The translations under genes were made by a program, and so were the position numbers. A stretch of DNA of 64,000 bases from Arcanobacterium phocae (GTDB taxonomy: Bacteria; Actinomycetota; Actinomycetes; Actinomycetales; Actinomycetaceae), in assembly GCF_018913465.1 (NCBI RefSeq), contig NZ_JABAPM010000003.1, forward strand, positions 62,001 to 126,000, written 5' to 3'. The notes below the pieces were generated by a model, which did not search any database, had not been told where the DNA came from, and saw only the letters and a list, made by a program, of their open reading frames with translations. This document shows, piece by piece, positions 45,538 to 54,259 of the stretch. Numbering within the stretch: position 1 is the first letter of the stretch; every line of letters starts with the position of its first letter.

Positions 45538-46590
45538 CTAGTTTTGCTTATCAGTTTTACGGCCAAGCACAACACTTGCTGCGCCTAGCAAGCCAAGTAG
45601 TCCAGCAACCATAGCCAAAACCAAACCATCAACACCAGTCTTTGCTAACTGAGCACTCTGCGACTGCTGCGGAGCTTGAGGCTGTGGCATAGCCTGTGGC
45701 TGTTGCTCAGCCCGACCTTGACCGGACTGCTGTTTACCAGAGTTGGTCTTACCATCCTGATCTTGAGCCTTCTTATCAATGCCTGGTTTCTCCGACTTTG
45801 ACGAGTCATTATGCTTACGCTGATCCTGCTTTGGATCTTCCTGCTTTGGCATAGGCTTCACATCATCATGCTTCGGAGCCTGCGGCTTCTCAGGTTGAGC
45901 CTCTGGCTTCGGCTGCGCTTCCGGAACATTAGGTTCCTGCGGATCTTCTAGCTTAGGCATAGGCATAGCCTCTGGCTTATCCGGCTGAACCTCCGGCTTC
46001 ACATCATCCTGTTTTGGGCTTTCCGGCTTCGGCATAGGCTTAGGAGCCTCCGGCTTGGGAGCTTGCGGTGCCGGTGCAACCTGCGGATCTTCTGGCTTAG
46101 GCTTCGGCATAGGCTTAGGAGTCTCCGGCTTGGGAGCTTGCGGTGCCGGTGCAATCTGCGGACCTTCTGACTTTGGTGCAACAATCGTCACTGTGATTGT
46201 CTGCAGTAGAAAGTTCTGCTCGTGGTCAACAATATTAATACTGATTACTTGTCCTGGCTTAGCATCATCTTTAGCTTTGACTTTGATTTCGTCTTGGCGA
46301 TTCATAGAAACTTGACCATCAACTGGCCCACTTACCGTTCCCACGATTACAGTGGACACAGCTGGCCTACCTAAATTCTTGAAAAGAATAGTCCCACCTG
46401 GAGCTACTGTTCCAGAAGTTTTCCAGTTTGCTGGCTTTACCGGCTTCATTCCTTCAACAACCTGTGCGCGGTCCACAACAGCTGGCTCATTTGCGAAATC
46501 AGCAAATGCGGCACCGGCGCTTAGCGCTTGCCATCCGAGTAGAACACTTCCAGCGACCACTCCAGCCATAACTTTTTTCGAATTGATCAT
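45538..46590 (-). CDS. LPxTG-type surface protein with Pro/Lys-rich stalk
   Basis: About 350 residues. Signal peptide (VMAGVVAGSVLLGWQALSAG to AFA), a short folded domain of about 110 residues (TVAPGGTILFKNLGRPAVST) of Rib-like look, then a long stalk of PKP/EDP/APQAPKPE repeats with strong internal repetition, then LAKTGVDGL, a hydrophobic helix and RKTDKQN: a sorting signal with A instead of P. Two near-identical blocks (about 46005-46180) make the stalk prone to length change. Start at ATG 46590 is chosen over a GTG at 46596, with weak sites for both. A terminator follows. Confidence 0.8.
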   Translation of the reverse strand: MINSKKVMAGVVAGSVLLGWQALSAGAAFADFANEPAVVDRAQVVEGMKPVKPANWKTSGTVAPGGTILFKNLGRPAVSTVIVGTVSGPVDGQVSMNRQDEIKVKAKDDAKPGQVISINIVDHEQNFLLQTITVTIVAPKSEGPQIAPAPQAPKPETPKPMPKPKPEDPQVAPAPQAPKPEAPKPMPKPESPKQDDVKPEVQPDKPEAMPMPKLEDPQEPNVPEAQPKPEAQPEKPQAPKHDDVKPMPKQEDPKQDQRKHNDSSKSEKPGIDKKAQDQDGKTNSGKQQSGQGRAEQQPQAMPQPQAPQQSQSAQLAKTGVDGLVLAMVAGLLGLLGAASVVLGRKTDKQN

Positions 46591-46741
46591 TGACACTCAT
46601 TTCAGTTTTTACACATTTTTAATTTTTGTTAAAACTAATTCTACTAAAAATACTGAAAATGTCAAGAATGATGATTGCTAGTCATCTCCACTTTGGCGAA
46701 TTACCGCCAGCTGTGCGACTAACATCTCATAACGCAAGCGC

Positions 46742-47944
46742 TTAGAACCGCGTCAACAGCACGATTACTTCGCAGTGTTTCGTATGCGGGAACATATCCA
46801 CGACCTGCCCGCGCGTCACCTTATAATCCGGCATCCGCGCTATATCTCGCGCTAGCGTTTCCGGGTTGCATGATGAGTACACCACTTGTGATACACCGGA
46901 ATCGTTGAGCCACTGGCACAGTTCTGCGCTTAGCCCACGTCGTGGCGGATTGACGACGACGGCGTCCGGCATCTCGCCTTCGGCGCGAGCCGCCCAGGCG
47001 GTGGCGTCGTCGGCAATAAATTGCACTCGGTCTGCGCATTCCATCTGTTTAGCAGTCTGAGATGCCGCCTGAATTGCTTGTTCGGAAGTTTCCACGCCAA
47101 CCATGCGTCCGTGAGTGCGCGCCGCAGCTAACGCGAGCGCAAACCCGCCAACACCACAATACAAATCCCACACATTATCCGCGTTCTTTAACCACGTGAC
47201 AGCATTATGGTAGAGCGTGGCGGCAGCATCAGTGTTGGTCTGGAAGAACGATTGTGGCCGCAGGTTGAGCGTCAACGGCTCCGGAAGCGCCGGGATATCC
47301 AAGTACATCGGCAAGACATCCGATTCGGTGATCAGAATTTCTTCAGAACCTTCGATAACTGCCTTATGTTCCGGCTGAACATTGAGCGAGATAACGCGGA
47401 TATTGGGCAGCATCGTCCGCAGTTCGGCCTGACGTTTAAATAAGACGCCTTGGACGCCGCGGCGGCGAGCCACGAATCGAACCATGAGTTCGCCGTCGTC
47501 AGACTCGGTGATAATAACGTACTTGAGTACCCCAATGTTGGTCGCCGGCGAATACGGTTCCAGCCGGCAGGCGGTGATAAACCGCGCGATTGCAGGGATT
47601 GCGCCACGGATACCGGGGGTTGGCAGTGGACAGTCACGCAGGTCGACTCCACGTCCATCGTCGCCTAAAATCCCCAGTTGTGGCTGGCGTACTGTTCCGG
47701 TAACAACAAGCTTAACCTTGTTGCGGAAGGCTTGCGGGCGCGAGGCGAACGGTTCATCCCACTGCCCAGCCTCAATCAGTTCATGGACGCGCTTGTTCTT
47801 AGCGTCGATCTGCTGCGGGTACGGCGTTAAAAGCTCGGTACATGACCGGCATTCGCCCGCCTGAAAATAGTGACAGTCCAGAATCTGGGAGGTCACAGGT
47901 TGGACGGGTAGTGAGCGGTGGGCGGTTTTCGTTGCAAGTAGCAT
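46742..47944 (-). CDS. rlmC: 23S rRNA (uracil-5-)-methyltransferase RlmC
   Basis: The 400-residue protein is a TrmA/RlmC/RlmD-type enzyme using SAM and a 4Fe-4S cluster. The cluster cysteines are in CHYFQAGECRSC near the start, with a further one in LRDCPLP. The SAM domain has WDLYCGVGGFALALAA, and the catalytic Cys lies in YSSCNPETLARD. The shortened N-terminus without a TRAM domain fits RlmC. The ATG at 47944 overlaps the hipA-like stop as TAATG, so it is translated with the toxin gene, an unusual partner. Confidence 0.88.
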   Translation of the reverse strand: MLLATKTAHRSLPVQPVTSQILDCHYFQAGECRSCTELLTPYPQQIDAKNKRVHELIEAGQWDEPFASRPQAFRNKVKLVVTGTVRQPQLGILGDDGRGVDLRDCPLPTPGIRGAIPAIARFITACRLEPYSPATNIGVLKYVIITESDDGELMVRFVARRRGVQGVLFKRQAELRTMLPNIRVISLNVQPEHKAVIEGSEEILITESDVLPMYLDIPALPEPLTLNLRPQSFFQTNTDAAATLYHNAVTWLKNADNVWDLYCGVGGFALALAAARTHGRMVGVETSEQAIQAASQTAKQMECADRVQFIADDATAWAARAEGEMPDAVVVNPPRRGLSAELCQWLNDSGVSQVVYSSCNPETLARDIARMPDYKVTRGQVVDMFPHTKHCEVIVLLTRF

Positions 47945-49119
47945 TATAGGGTTTTCTTCCAATCCTCAAATATTGATTCGTGCAAGATTCCCGGCACATA
48001 TTCACGTCCGACGCCGGCAAAGGCACACGCTTGTGCTAATTTATCAGAGCATACCGCAACCATCTCAGCAATCATCGCCATGGCGTCTTGTTCACTTATT
48101 CCATAGTGTGGAGCTTGGCGCACCACACACATAAGGTTATGAGCGCGTTCGCCGTTCTTTCCATATGGCATGGCACTGTTGGCTTCCCACCCGGAATGCC
48201 GAGTTGTTTCTAGGTCAAACGCCGGAGCAAGCCGGTAGTTATGGCCATCCCAAATCAATGCATGATTTCGCGCATGGTCGTCGGTATTTCCAATAAGAAC
48301 ATTGGCAATAACACGCTGAAAAACCTCGCGCGGATTGCCTGATTTTTCAGCTAAATCTAGGTAAGATACTCGCGGAATCAACGTGTTTTCCTCATGAAAC
48401 AGCGTCACGAGGGAGCGCGTATGGCTACGCAACTGAGCCGCTCGATCAAATCTCTCAATAACTAGCGCATCGCGCCCGTTTATTGTCATCACATTAAACG
48501 GAGTTAGTGTTAGTCCCATCTGTTGTGCCAGATAGAGTGCACAAGCTTCGGTTCGTATCAGCGGCCGCGGATCGTTCGACGTCGATAGCTTGACGATCTT
48601 CGAATCAACGATGATTTTGGGGCGCGATCCGCCAATCGATGTGCCGTGGTTCAAGGCAATACTGATCTGCGGGTCGAGAGCCTTGTTCGCTAAAAGATCT
48701 TGAATCGACGATTCTAATTGTTCGAGTGAAGTATCATTATTTTCTCGCGGCTCGTAAGTGATCGCCGAACGTTGAAAATCTAAGGCACCAAACCGGTTAG
48801 ACCCTGATTCCAACAGGTAAGCTCCTACCTCTTGTTCAACGGTTCCGTGGCGATAATCGATCACCATTTTTCCCCAGCCGTCGGGAAGACCATCGGTAAA
48901 AACTCCGTGAATAGATAGCCCGGCAGGTGGCGAAAAAATTGTTCGCACCAAGGGCAAATCTTCGGCGAGCGCTATCGCTTCTTGCCGAGCTAGGTAGGAA
49001 TTAGCATAGGCAAAATCATACCTATCACCCACCCGATGTAGGACACCGGCAACTACTGGCGTTCCACTATTTGCCAGCCATGCCCACACATAAATATCCG
49101 CTATCTCAGAAGTCAACAT
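47944..49119 (-). CDS. HipA-like serine/threonine kinase toxin
   Basis: HipA-family kinases phosphorylate a target such as glutamyl-tRNA synthetase and cause dormancy. The 391-residue protein has the N-terminal HipA lobe (GVLHRVGDRYDFAYANSYL, SIHGVFTDGLPDGWG), the SIGGSRPKI loop, and the kinase core with DALVIERFDR, the catalytic NTDDHARNHALIW and metal-binding APAFDLETT. The ATG at 49119 lies inside the end of the antitoxin gene, overlapping by 14 bases. With the HTH gene it forms a type II pair. Confidence 0.9.
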   Translation of the reverse strand: MLTSEIADIYVWAWLANSGTPVVAGVLHRVGDRYDFAYANSYLARQEAIALAEDLPLVRTIFSPPAGLSIHGVFTDGLPDGWGKMVIDYRHGTVEQEVGAYLLESGSNRFGALDFQRSAITYEPRENNDTSLEQLESSIQDLLANKALDPQISIALNHGTSIGGSRPKIIVDSKIVKLSTSNDPRPLIRTEACALYLAQQMGLTLTPFNVMTINGRDALVIERFDRAAQLRSHTRSLVTLFHEENTLIPRVSYLDLAEKSGNPREVFQRVIANVLIGNTDDHARNHALIWDGHNYRLAPAFDLETTRHSGWEANSAMPYGKNGERAHNLMCVVRQAPHYGISEQDAMAMIAEMVAVCSDKLAQACAFAGVGREYVPGILHESIFEDWKKTL

Positions 49120-49441
49120 CGATTGGTTCCATCTGACGTATCCGAGCAGGCAAGAGCGCTGCTTGTTGCCCGGAGCGGGCGCGCATCTCAGCAATTTTTT
49201 GTGGCAATTCTTCCCCGAAGATCGGGATTCGAAGCACCTGGAGCACGGCGAAAATCGTGGCTATAGATGTGGTGGGCGAGCCGTTTTCGATCGACGCTAT
49301 AGTACGCAGCGAGCAGTGCGCCCGCGTTGCGAGTTCTGTTTGCGTCCACCGGTTATTCGCGCGAGCAATGCGGATATTGTTTCCCAAGATCACCAGCGCG
49401 TCATCAACATAGGTAGTTGTTGCAATTTTTTTGCGACCCAT
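49106..49441 (-). CDS. XRE-family HTH antitoxin (HipB-like)
   Basis: The 111-residue protein has a Cro/CI helix-turn-helix in NNRWTQTELATRAHCSLRT and ASIENGSPTTSIATIFAVL. It precedes and overlaps the HipA-like gene, the standard order for HipBA, and should bind its own promoter and neutralise the kinase. ATG 49441 follows GAGGAGGGG; a GTG one codon earlier is less well spaced. The C-terminal tail is longer than classic HipB. Confidence 0.88.
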   Translation of the reverse strand: MGRKKIATTTYVDDALVILGNNIRIARANNRWTQTELATRAHCSLRTIASIENGSPTTSIATIFAVLQVLRIPIFGEELPQKIAEMRARSGQQAALLPARIRQMEPIDVDF

Positions 49442-49503
49442 CACCCCTCCTCACACGCAATAGTTTACCACTTAACCGTTTTTATTAACAAAGTATTGCA
49501 TAT

Positions 49504-50145
49504 TTATTGGCCGATGTCTGCGCCAGCGAGGAATGCTGCGGCGTCGCGCTGTGCTTGCACTAGTCCGATGAAGTGGACGGCACGCAGGCCGGCTTCGCGG
49601 GCACCGACGACGTTCGCGTACGTGTCGTCAAAGAACAAAATCTCATCACCGCTCCCACCGAGCGCATCGATAGCTGCCTGATAAATCGCAGGGTCTGGTT
49701 TGGCTAGGCCAAGATCGCAGGAGAAGAGCGCCGGCTCAAAAAGTGCGAGCCACGGCTTGTTTTCTTTGAGCCATGCTAAATGCGTGTGGGGAACGTTGGA
49801 TAGGACTGCGGGTTTCTTGCCTTGGGCGTGGAGTTGTTCGAGCCAGGAAACCATGTCGTCATGATGATCAGCCCATGATTCGACGTCGGCCTGCTCGGTT
49901 GCGTCAACAAGTCCCGGTATTGCTAGGAAATCAACATCTAGTTCCTGGCCGATTGTGTCCAGATATTGTGCATAGTTTTGGGTGCCGGCATCGAGCGGGT
50001 CACGAAGTTGCCGATAGAGAATATCGAAGCGGTCCGCATCCACGCCGAGCTCGTCGAGCTGTGCGGCACGGTGAATGCCAGCCACTCCGGCGTCGTTTTG
50101 GATTTTCATAAATAGACCGAATAGGTCAAATAAAATTCTACGCAT
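49504..50145 (-). CDS. HAD-superfamily hydrolase
   Basis: The 213-residue protein begins MRRILFDLFGLFMK, HAD motif I with the nucleophile Asp but Phe in place of the usual second Asp, as in some haloacid dehalogenase-type members. Motif II is in PAVLSNVPHT, motif III at GLAKPDPAIYQ and motif IV at ILFFDDTYANV. It probably acts on small phosphorylated metabolites. No signal. It lies 62 bases after the HTH gene start on the same strand with a separate start. Confidence 0.85.
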   Translation of the reverse strand: MRRILFDLFGLFMKIQNDAGVAGIHRAAQLDELGVDADRFDILYRQLRDPLDAGTQNYAQYLDTIGQELDVDFLAIPGLVDATEQADVESWADHHDDMVSWLEQLHAQGKKPAVLSNVPHTHLAWLKENKPWLALFEPALFSCDLGLAKPDPAIYQAAIDALGGSGDEILFFDDTYANVVGAREAGLRAVHFIGLVQAQRDAAAFLAGADIGQ

Positions 50146-50204
50146 GGTCTTATTGTGTCACGTTTATGGCGTAAAGATATATTGCCATTCGCTAAAATAG
50201 TCAT

Positions 50205-50921
50205 ATGCAGAAATCTTCTCAACTTCCATTAAAAAGCGTAAAAACCGCAACTTTCTTCATTGACGAATCTGGTTCTAAATCTTCAGCAGGAAAATTTTTT
50301 GTTATTGGATCAGCGAAAACATATCTTCCAGGTAAACTCTCTTGGGAGATGCGCCATATTCGAGAGCGACATTCATTTAAGGACGAATTTAAATTCACTA
50401 AAGTAAAAAACGATACGTTACCCATATATAAACAGCTCATCGATGTCGCTTTTGCGACAAGAACTTTACTCGGAGCGTTTGTTCTAGATTCTCGGGACTC
50501 GGACCAATTTGGAGAACGGCCGACTTGGGCGGTGCAAGCACAATTAACTGCCCAACTTATTCGTGGAACCCTCAAACACGGCGAGCTTGGCACTGTTGTT
50601 GCTGATGTGATTACCACTCCGAAAGGAATTTCACTAGCAGAATCTGTCAAGAATCAAATAAATTCTCAGCTTGATTGCTTAGCTATCGTTGGTGCGATGG
50701 ATATTGATTCGAGAGCTAGCACAGAATTACAGTTAGCCGATCTCTTCGCTGGCGCAGTCAATTATGAACGTAAGTCATTAGCAGGCCTTACCCAAGGCGA
50801 TATTCATGGTTCCTCGCCAAAAGGGAAACTTGTTCGCCATATCCAAGCAGTATATGGATTAGATAGCTTTGATGACGCTAAGCAGTACCTTGTGAGCATA
50901 AAAACCGCACAGACTAGATAA
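50205..50921 (+). CDS. DUF3800 domain protein
   Basis: The 238-residue protein has the DUF3800 signature: FFIDESGSK near the start, the HSFKDEFKFTK region and the late ELQLADLFAGAVNYE. The spaced acidic residues suggest an RNase-H-like nuclease, but activity is not established. Such genes are common near mobile or defence genes. The ATG at 50205 has a poor site. It is divergent from the HAD gene by 59 bases and is followed by two copies of a 27-nt repeat. Confidence 0.75.
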   Translation: MQKSSQLPLKSVKTATFFIDESGSKSSAGKFFVIGSAKTYLPGKLSWEMRHIRERHSFKDEFKFTKVKNDTLPIYKQLIDVAFATRTLLGAFVLDSRDSDQFGERPTWAVQAQLTAQLIRGTLKHGELGTVVADVITTPKGISLAESVKNQINSQLDCLAIVGAMDIDSRASTELQLADLFAGAVNYERKSLAGLTQGDIHGSSPKGKLVRHIQAVYGLDSFDDAKQYLVSIKTAQTR

Positions 50922-50957
50922 TATCTCCGCTGTTACGATATGCTGATCTTAATGGTG

Positions 50958-51018
50958 GTCCTGACTGTTACGGTCTGTAGCTACCTCAGTAGTCCTGACT
51001 GGTATGGTCTGTAGCTAC
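50958..51018. repeat. Tandem 27-nt repeat, two copies
   Basis: GTCCTGACTG..A.GGTCTGTAGCTAC occurs at 50958-50984 and 50992-51018 with a period of 34 and two or three mismatches. It is in the gap between the DUF3800 gene and hrpB. Two copies are too few for CRISPR. Confidence 0.7.
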
Positions 51019-51046
51019 TCGAAGGGGTTTCCCCGGTAAACTTCAT

Positions 51047-51074
51047 GTGGGTGCGTTGGTTTTAACGCACCCAC
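51047..51074. terminator. Bidirectional terminator between DUF3800 and hrpB
   Basis: GTGGGTGCGTT/AACGCACCCAC with loop GGTTTT, 14 bases after the hrpB stop. U-tract is weak. Confidence 0.65.
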
Positions 51075-51088
51075 ACTCATATCTATAT

Positions 51089-53512
51089 CTATTTCCGCTT
51101 TTTCGCCCGGCGTGTGGGTTCGGCGTGAGCGGGGTCCTCGGGCCAGGGGTGGCGTGGGTAGCGTCCGCGCATGTCGGCTCGCACGCCCGCATATGGCCCG
51201 GCCCAGAATGAGGCTAGATCGCTGGTGATCGCTAGTGGCCGCTGTGCCGGTGACAGGAGTTCTAACGTGACCGGAACGCCGCAGATTTGCGGGGTGCCCT
51301 CCCACCCGAATGCTTCTTGGATCCGCATCCGAGCCCGCGGGCCAGAATCGGAATAGTCAACTCGTACAGTGCCGAGCGGGGTTGGGATGCGTTCGGGGGC
51401 GAGTTCGTCAAACCGATGAGCATACTCCCAAGGTTTGAGGGCGTCGAGCGCGCCGGCTAGGTCTATTCCGCGCGCGGTGACGAACGGCATCAGCCAGGTG
51501 TCCAAGGTTTGTTCAAGAACAGCATCAGACACATCGGGCCATGGCTCGCCTAGTACTTGGCGCAAGAATCCAAGCCGGGCGCGGGTTGCGCGTAACGCAT
51601 CGGTCCATGGCAGACTCTCGATTCCGGTTGATCGAATCCGCCCGATTCGCGTCTGCACTTTTTCCTCATCGGTGAGCGTGACTGGCGTGCGGGTAAGTTC
51701 GATCGCGCCGAGCCGGGTGACCCGATATCCGCGCATGGTTTCGTTGTCAATCACGGTTTCGTTGGTAACGAGGTGGCGTGCTACATTCTGAGCAATATCC
51801 GCATCGATCGGCACAGCCGCATAGATCATGGCGTCGGCACGTCCTTGGGCTTGTCCGAGGTCTGCGATTGCGAGCCATTCTTCGCCGGTCAGTGGTGATC
51901 CGGGCGGCAGGAGCGCGCCGCGCCCGTTCGCTAACACGTATCCTTGCCCGCGAGCGCGTGCCACCCATTGCGGGTGAGCTAGTCCGACGACGGCGCCCAC
52001 GGCATCGTCCCATGTCCAGTCTCCGGTCTCGCGCGGTGCATCCGGGATGAGTTGGGTGGTCAAGGCGCGCAACCTCCGTACTTCTCTGGTGACGTCGTGC
52101 TGGTGCCGGTTGGCGCGTAACCCACTGGCAAGATCAGCGTTTGAGATTCGCATATTGACGGAGAGGAATCCGACGACGTCGGTAGCCACGCTCGTCCCAA
52201 CCAGGGTACTGCCGTCAATGAGGGCACGGGCCAAATGAGCTCCGAGGGGCAACTGCGAGACGAGGCGTCCGCGGGAGGTGATGGCGCCGTCGTCGTCGAT
52301 CAGTCCTAGCGCGTGTAGCTGGGTGCGGGCGTGCGCAAGATTTTCAGGGTTCGGTTCGTCAAGCAGACGCAACCCGGCCATGTTCGGCGCACCCCACGCT
52401 GCGCATTGGAGCAGGACGTCGGTCAGGTCAGCGGTGCGGATTTCGGGAGGTGAGTATTGTGGTGCGCGGGCGGCGGGAATACAGCGATAGGCGACGCCGG
52501 GTCCTTCGCGTCCGGCGCGGCCGGAGCGTTGGGTCATTGAGGCTTGCGAGGCATGCACGGTCACTAGTCCGCCAACTCCGGCGTCGACTCGTGCTTGGCG
52601 GGCGAGCCCGCTGTCTACCACAACTCGCACCCCGGGAACTGTGAGTGATGATTCGGCTAAGGCGGTGGCAACAATGATTCGGTCTTCGCGGGCGTCGAGG
52701 ACGCGGTCTTGTTCAGTGGCGCTCAACTGCCCGTGTAATGCCATAACTGGTAGGTCTATCCCGGAGAGCCGGTCTATGACGGCATGTATTTCGCGCACTC
52801 CGGGTACGAATACGAGGATCGATCCGGCGCACTCGCGCCGGGCTTGGAACACAACGTTGGCTATATGGTTGAGGAATTCGTCGGCGACGACGATTGCGCC
52901 CGCGCGGGTGGCAGTGAGGGCCTGTGGGCCGGGAGTGTCTCGGACGTCTACCGGATGGATTGCACCGGGAACGTTGATTATCGAGCCGCCGAGGAGCTGA
53001 GCTGTTTGTTCTAGCGCGATAGTGGCAGACATGGCGATAATGCGCAGATCGGGACGCAACGCGGTTTGTACATCGAGGGCGAATGCGCAGGCTATATCGG
53101 TGTCAACGTCGCGTTCGTGAATTTCGTCGATGATTACGCAGCCGACGCCGGGCAGTTCCGGATCGCTGTGTAGCATGCGTAGCAGTACGCCTGGCGTAAT
53201 CATTTCGATAGCACTGCCGGGCTGGGTTTCGCCGCGCACCCGGTAGCCTATCTGTTTGCCGACCGATTCGCCAAGGAGCGAGGCGATCCGCCGGGCGGCT
53301 GCCCGGGCTGCCACCCGCCGCGGTTGCACAACCAAGACTTTGGGAGAATCAGATTTTGCCAGTTGTTCTGCAATAACTATTGGGACGAGCGTAGTTTTAC
53401 CGCTACCGGGCGGAGCTGCGATAACAAGGTTTCCATCCGTTGCCGCAATATCAGCTAGTGCCCCAGCTACCGGCAGTGCTGGCGGATTGGCACAAATATC
53501 TGAAAAATTCAC
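51089..53512 (-). CDS. hrpB: ATP-dependent helicase HrpB
   Basis: The 807-residue DEAH-box RNA-helicase-like protein has Walker A APPGSGKTTLV, Ia VVQPRRVAARA, motif II DEIH, SAT in IIAMSATI, and motif VI QRSGRAGREGPG. Then come the HA2 and HrpB C-terminal domains. Length and order match HrpB. GTG at 53512 overlaps the tetR stop as GTGA, so both are coupled. HrpB's cellular role is poorly understood; its tie to a TetR gene is unusual. Confidence 0.92.
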   Translation of the reverse strand: MNFSDICANPPALPVAGALADIAATDGNLVIAAPPGSGKTTLVPIVIAEQLAKSDSPKVLVVQPRRVAARAAARRIASLLGESVGKQIGYRVRGETQPGSAIEMITPGVLLRMLHSDPELPGVGCVIIDEIHERDVDTDIACAFALDVQTALRPDLRIIAMSATIALEQTAQLLGGSIINVPGAIHPVDVRDTPGPQALTATRAGAIVVADEFLNHIANVVFQARRECAGSILVFVPGVREIHAVIDRLSGIDLPVMALHGQLSATEQDRVLDAREDRIIVATALAESSLTVPGVRVVVDSGLARQARVDAGVGGLVTVHASQASMTQRSGRAGREGPGVAYRCIPAARAPQYSPPEIRTADLTDVLLQCAAWGAPNMAGLRLLDEPNPENLAHARTQLHALGLIDDDGAITSRGRLVSQLPLGAHLARALIDGSTLVGTSVATDVVGFLSVNMRISNADLASGLRANRHQHDVTREVRRLRALTTQLIPDAPRETGDWTWDDAVGAVVGLAHPQWVARARGQGYVLANGRGALLPPGSPLTGEEWLAIADLGQAQGRADAMIYAAVPIDADIAQNVARHLVTNETVIDNETMRGYRVTRLGAIELTRTPVTLTDEEKVQTRIGRIRSTGIESLPWTDALRATRARLGFLRQVLGEPWPDVSDAVLEQTLDTWLMPFVTARGIDLAGALDALKPWEYAHRFDELAPERIPTPLGTVRVDYSDSGPRARMRIQEAFGWEGTPQICGVPVTLELLSPAQRPLAITSDLASFWAGPYAGVRADMRGRYPRHPWPEDPAHAEPTRRAKKRK

Positions 53513-54108
53513 GCTTTAATAAGTGATTGGACCGCACCCAGAACGGATGAGCGTACCTCATGCAGTTCCAACCCATCATCCAAGGCCCGCAATCCACAAT
53601 CCATCAAGCTACGAGTGATACGCGCATTCATCGGCGCTGCAACCGGATCAATTTGATCCCACAGCTTCACGATCTGCATAGCCAACTCGCGATGAAAATT
53701 CACCACCGACGGCGGCAAACTCTCCATCGATTCAAATGCTTCCGGCGTGAGTTTAGTCGTTTTTAATACGTTAATGAGCCACTGGTGTCCGGTTTCCGCG
53801 CCTAGTTCCATACTTACATCGACCAGCGCGATAAGTTTCTCAGATGGTACGTCCGCAGCTTCCATAGCCGCCGTCGCCCGCTCTTTCCACGCTGGCAGAT
53901 AACGTTCGAGCACCAGCAACCGTAGATGATCCACGGACGGAACATAACGGTAAATAGAATTACGTGCGATCCCAGCTTTTTTCGCAACAGCACCTGCAGT
54001 AAAGGGAAGGTTATCGGGGGAACGCAAAATTTCCTCAGCAGAATTCACCAGTTTTTCAAACACGATATCGTGATGTTCTTTAACTGTCGGCGCTGAAATC
54101 CGGGGCAT
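53509..54108 (-). CDS. TetR-family regulator
   Basis: The 199-residue protein has a TetR helix-turn-helix (FTAGAVAKKAGIARNSIYRY) near residues 36-60 and a helical ligand domain. It overlaps hrpB by 4 bases, suggesting it controls itself and hrpB. A perfect palindrome (54133-54145) lies 25 bases upstream of its ATG, the expected operator. The inducer is unknown. Confidence 0.88.
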   Translation of the reverse strand: MPRISAPTVKEHHDIVFEKLVNSAEEILRSPDNLPFTAGAVAKKAGIARNSIYRYVPSVDHLRLLVLERYLPAWKERATAAMEAADVPSEKLIALVDVSMELGAETGHQWLINVLKTTKLTPEAFESMESLPPSVVNFHRELAMQIVKLWDQIDPVAAPMNARITRSLMDCGLRALDDGLELHEVRSSVLGAVQSLIKA

Positions 54109-54132
54109 CGTACGTCCTTTCTTCCCACTATG

Positions 54133-54145
54133 ACGCCAATGGCGT
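54133..54145. promoter_or_regulatory. Palindromic operator before tetR
   Basis: ACGCCA-A-TGGCGT is a perfect inverted repeat of 6-bp arms with one centre base, in the leader of tetR. TetR repressors usually bind such sites at their own promoter. Confidence 0.5.
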
Positions 54146-54259
54146 ATCTGTACATTTAAAACCTACATACAAGGGTACCCTGTTTTCGCCCAAGTTCATC
54201 TCCCCAAAGTCCCGCGTTATTTCTTTGGGTGTGGTGGAGGTTCGTGGGACAATACTTCC

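Noticed and set aside
50958-51018. Tandem repeat as a minimal CRISPR
   Set aside because: Only two copies with a 7-base gap and no cas gene nearby.
51435-53014. Several plus-strand frames within hrpB
   Set aside because: Shadows of the GC-rich helicase gene without starts or motifs.
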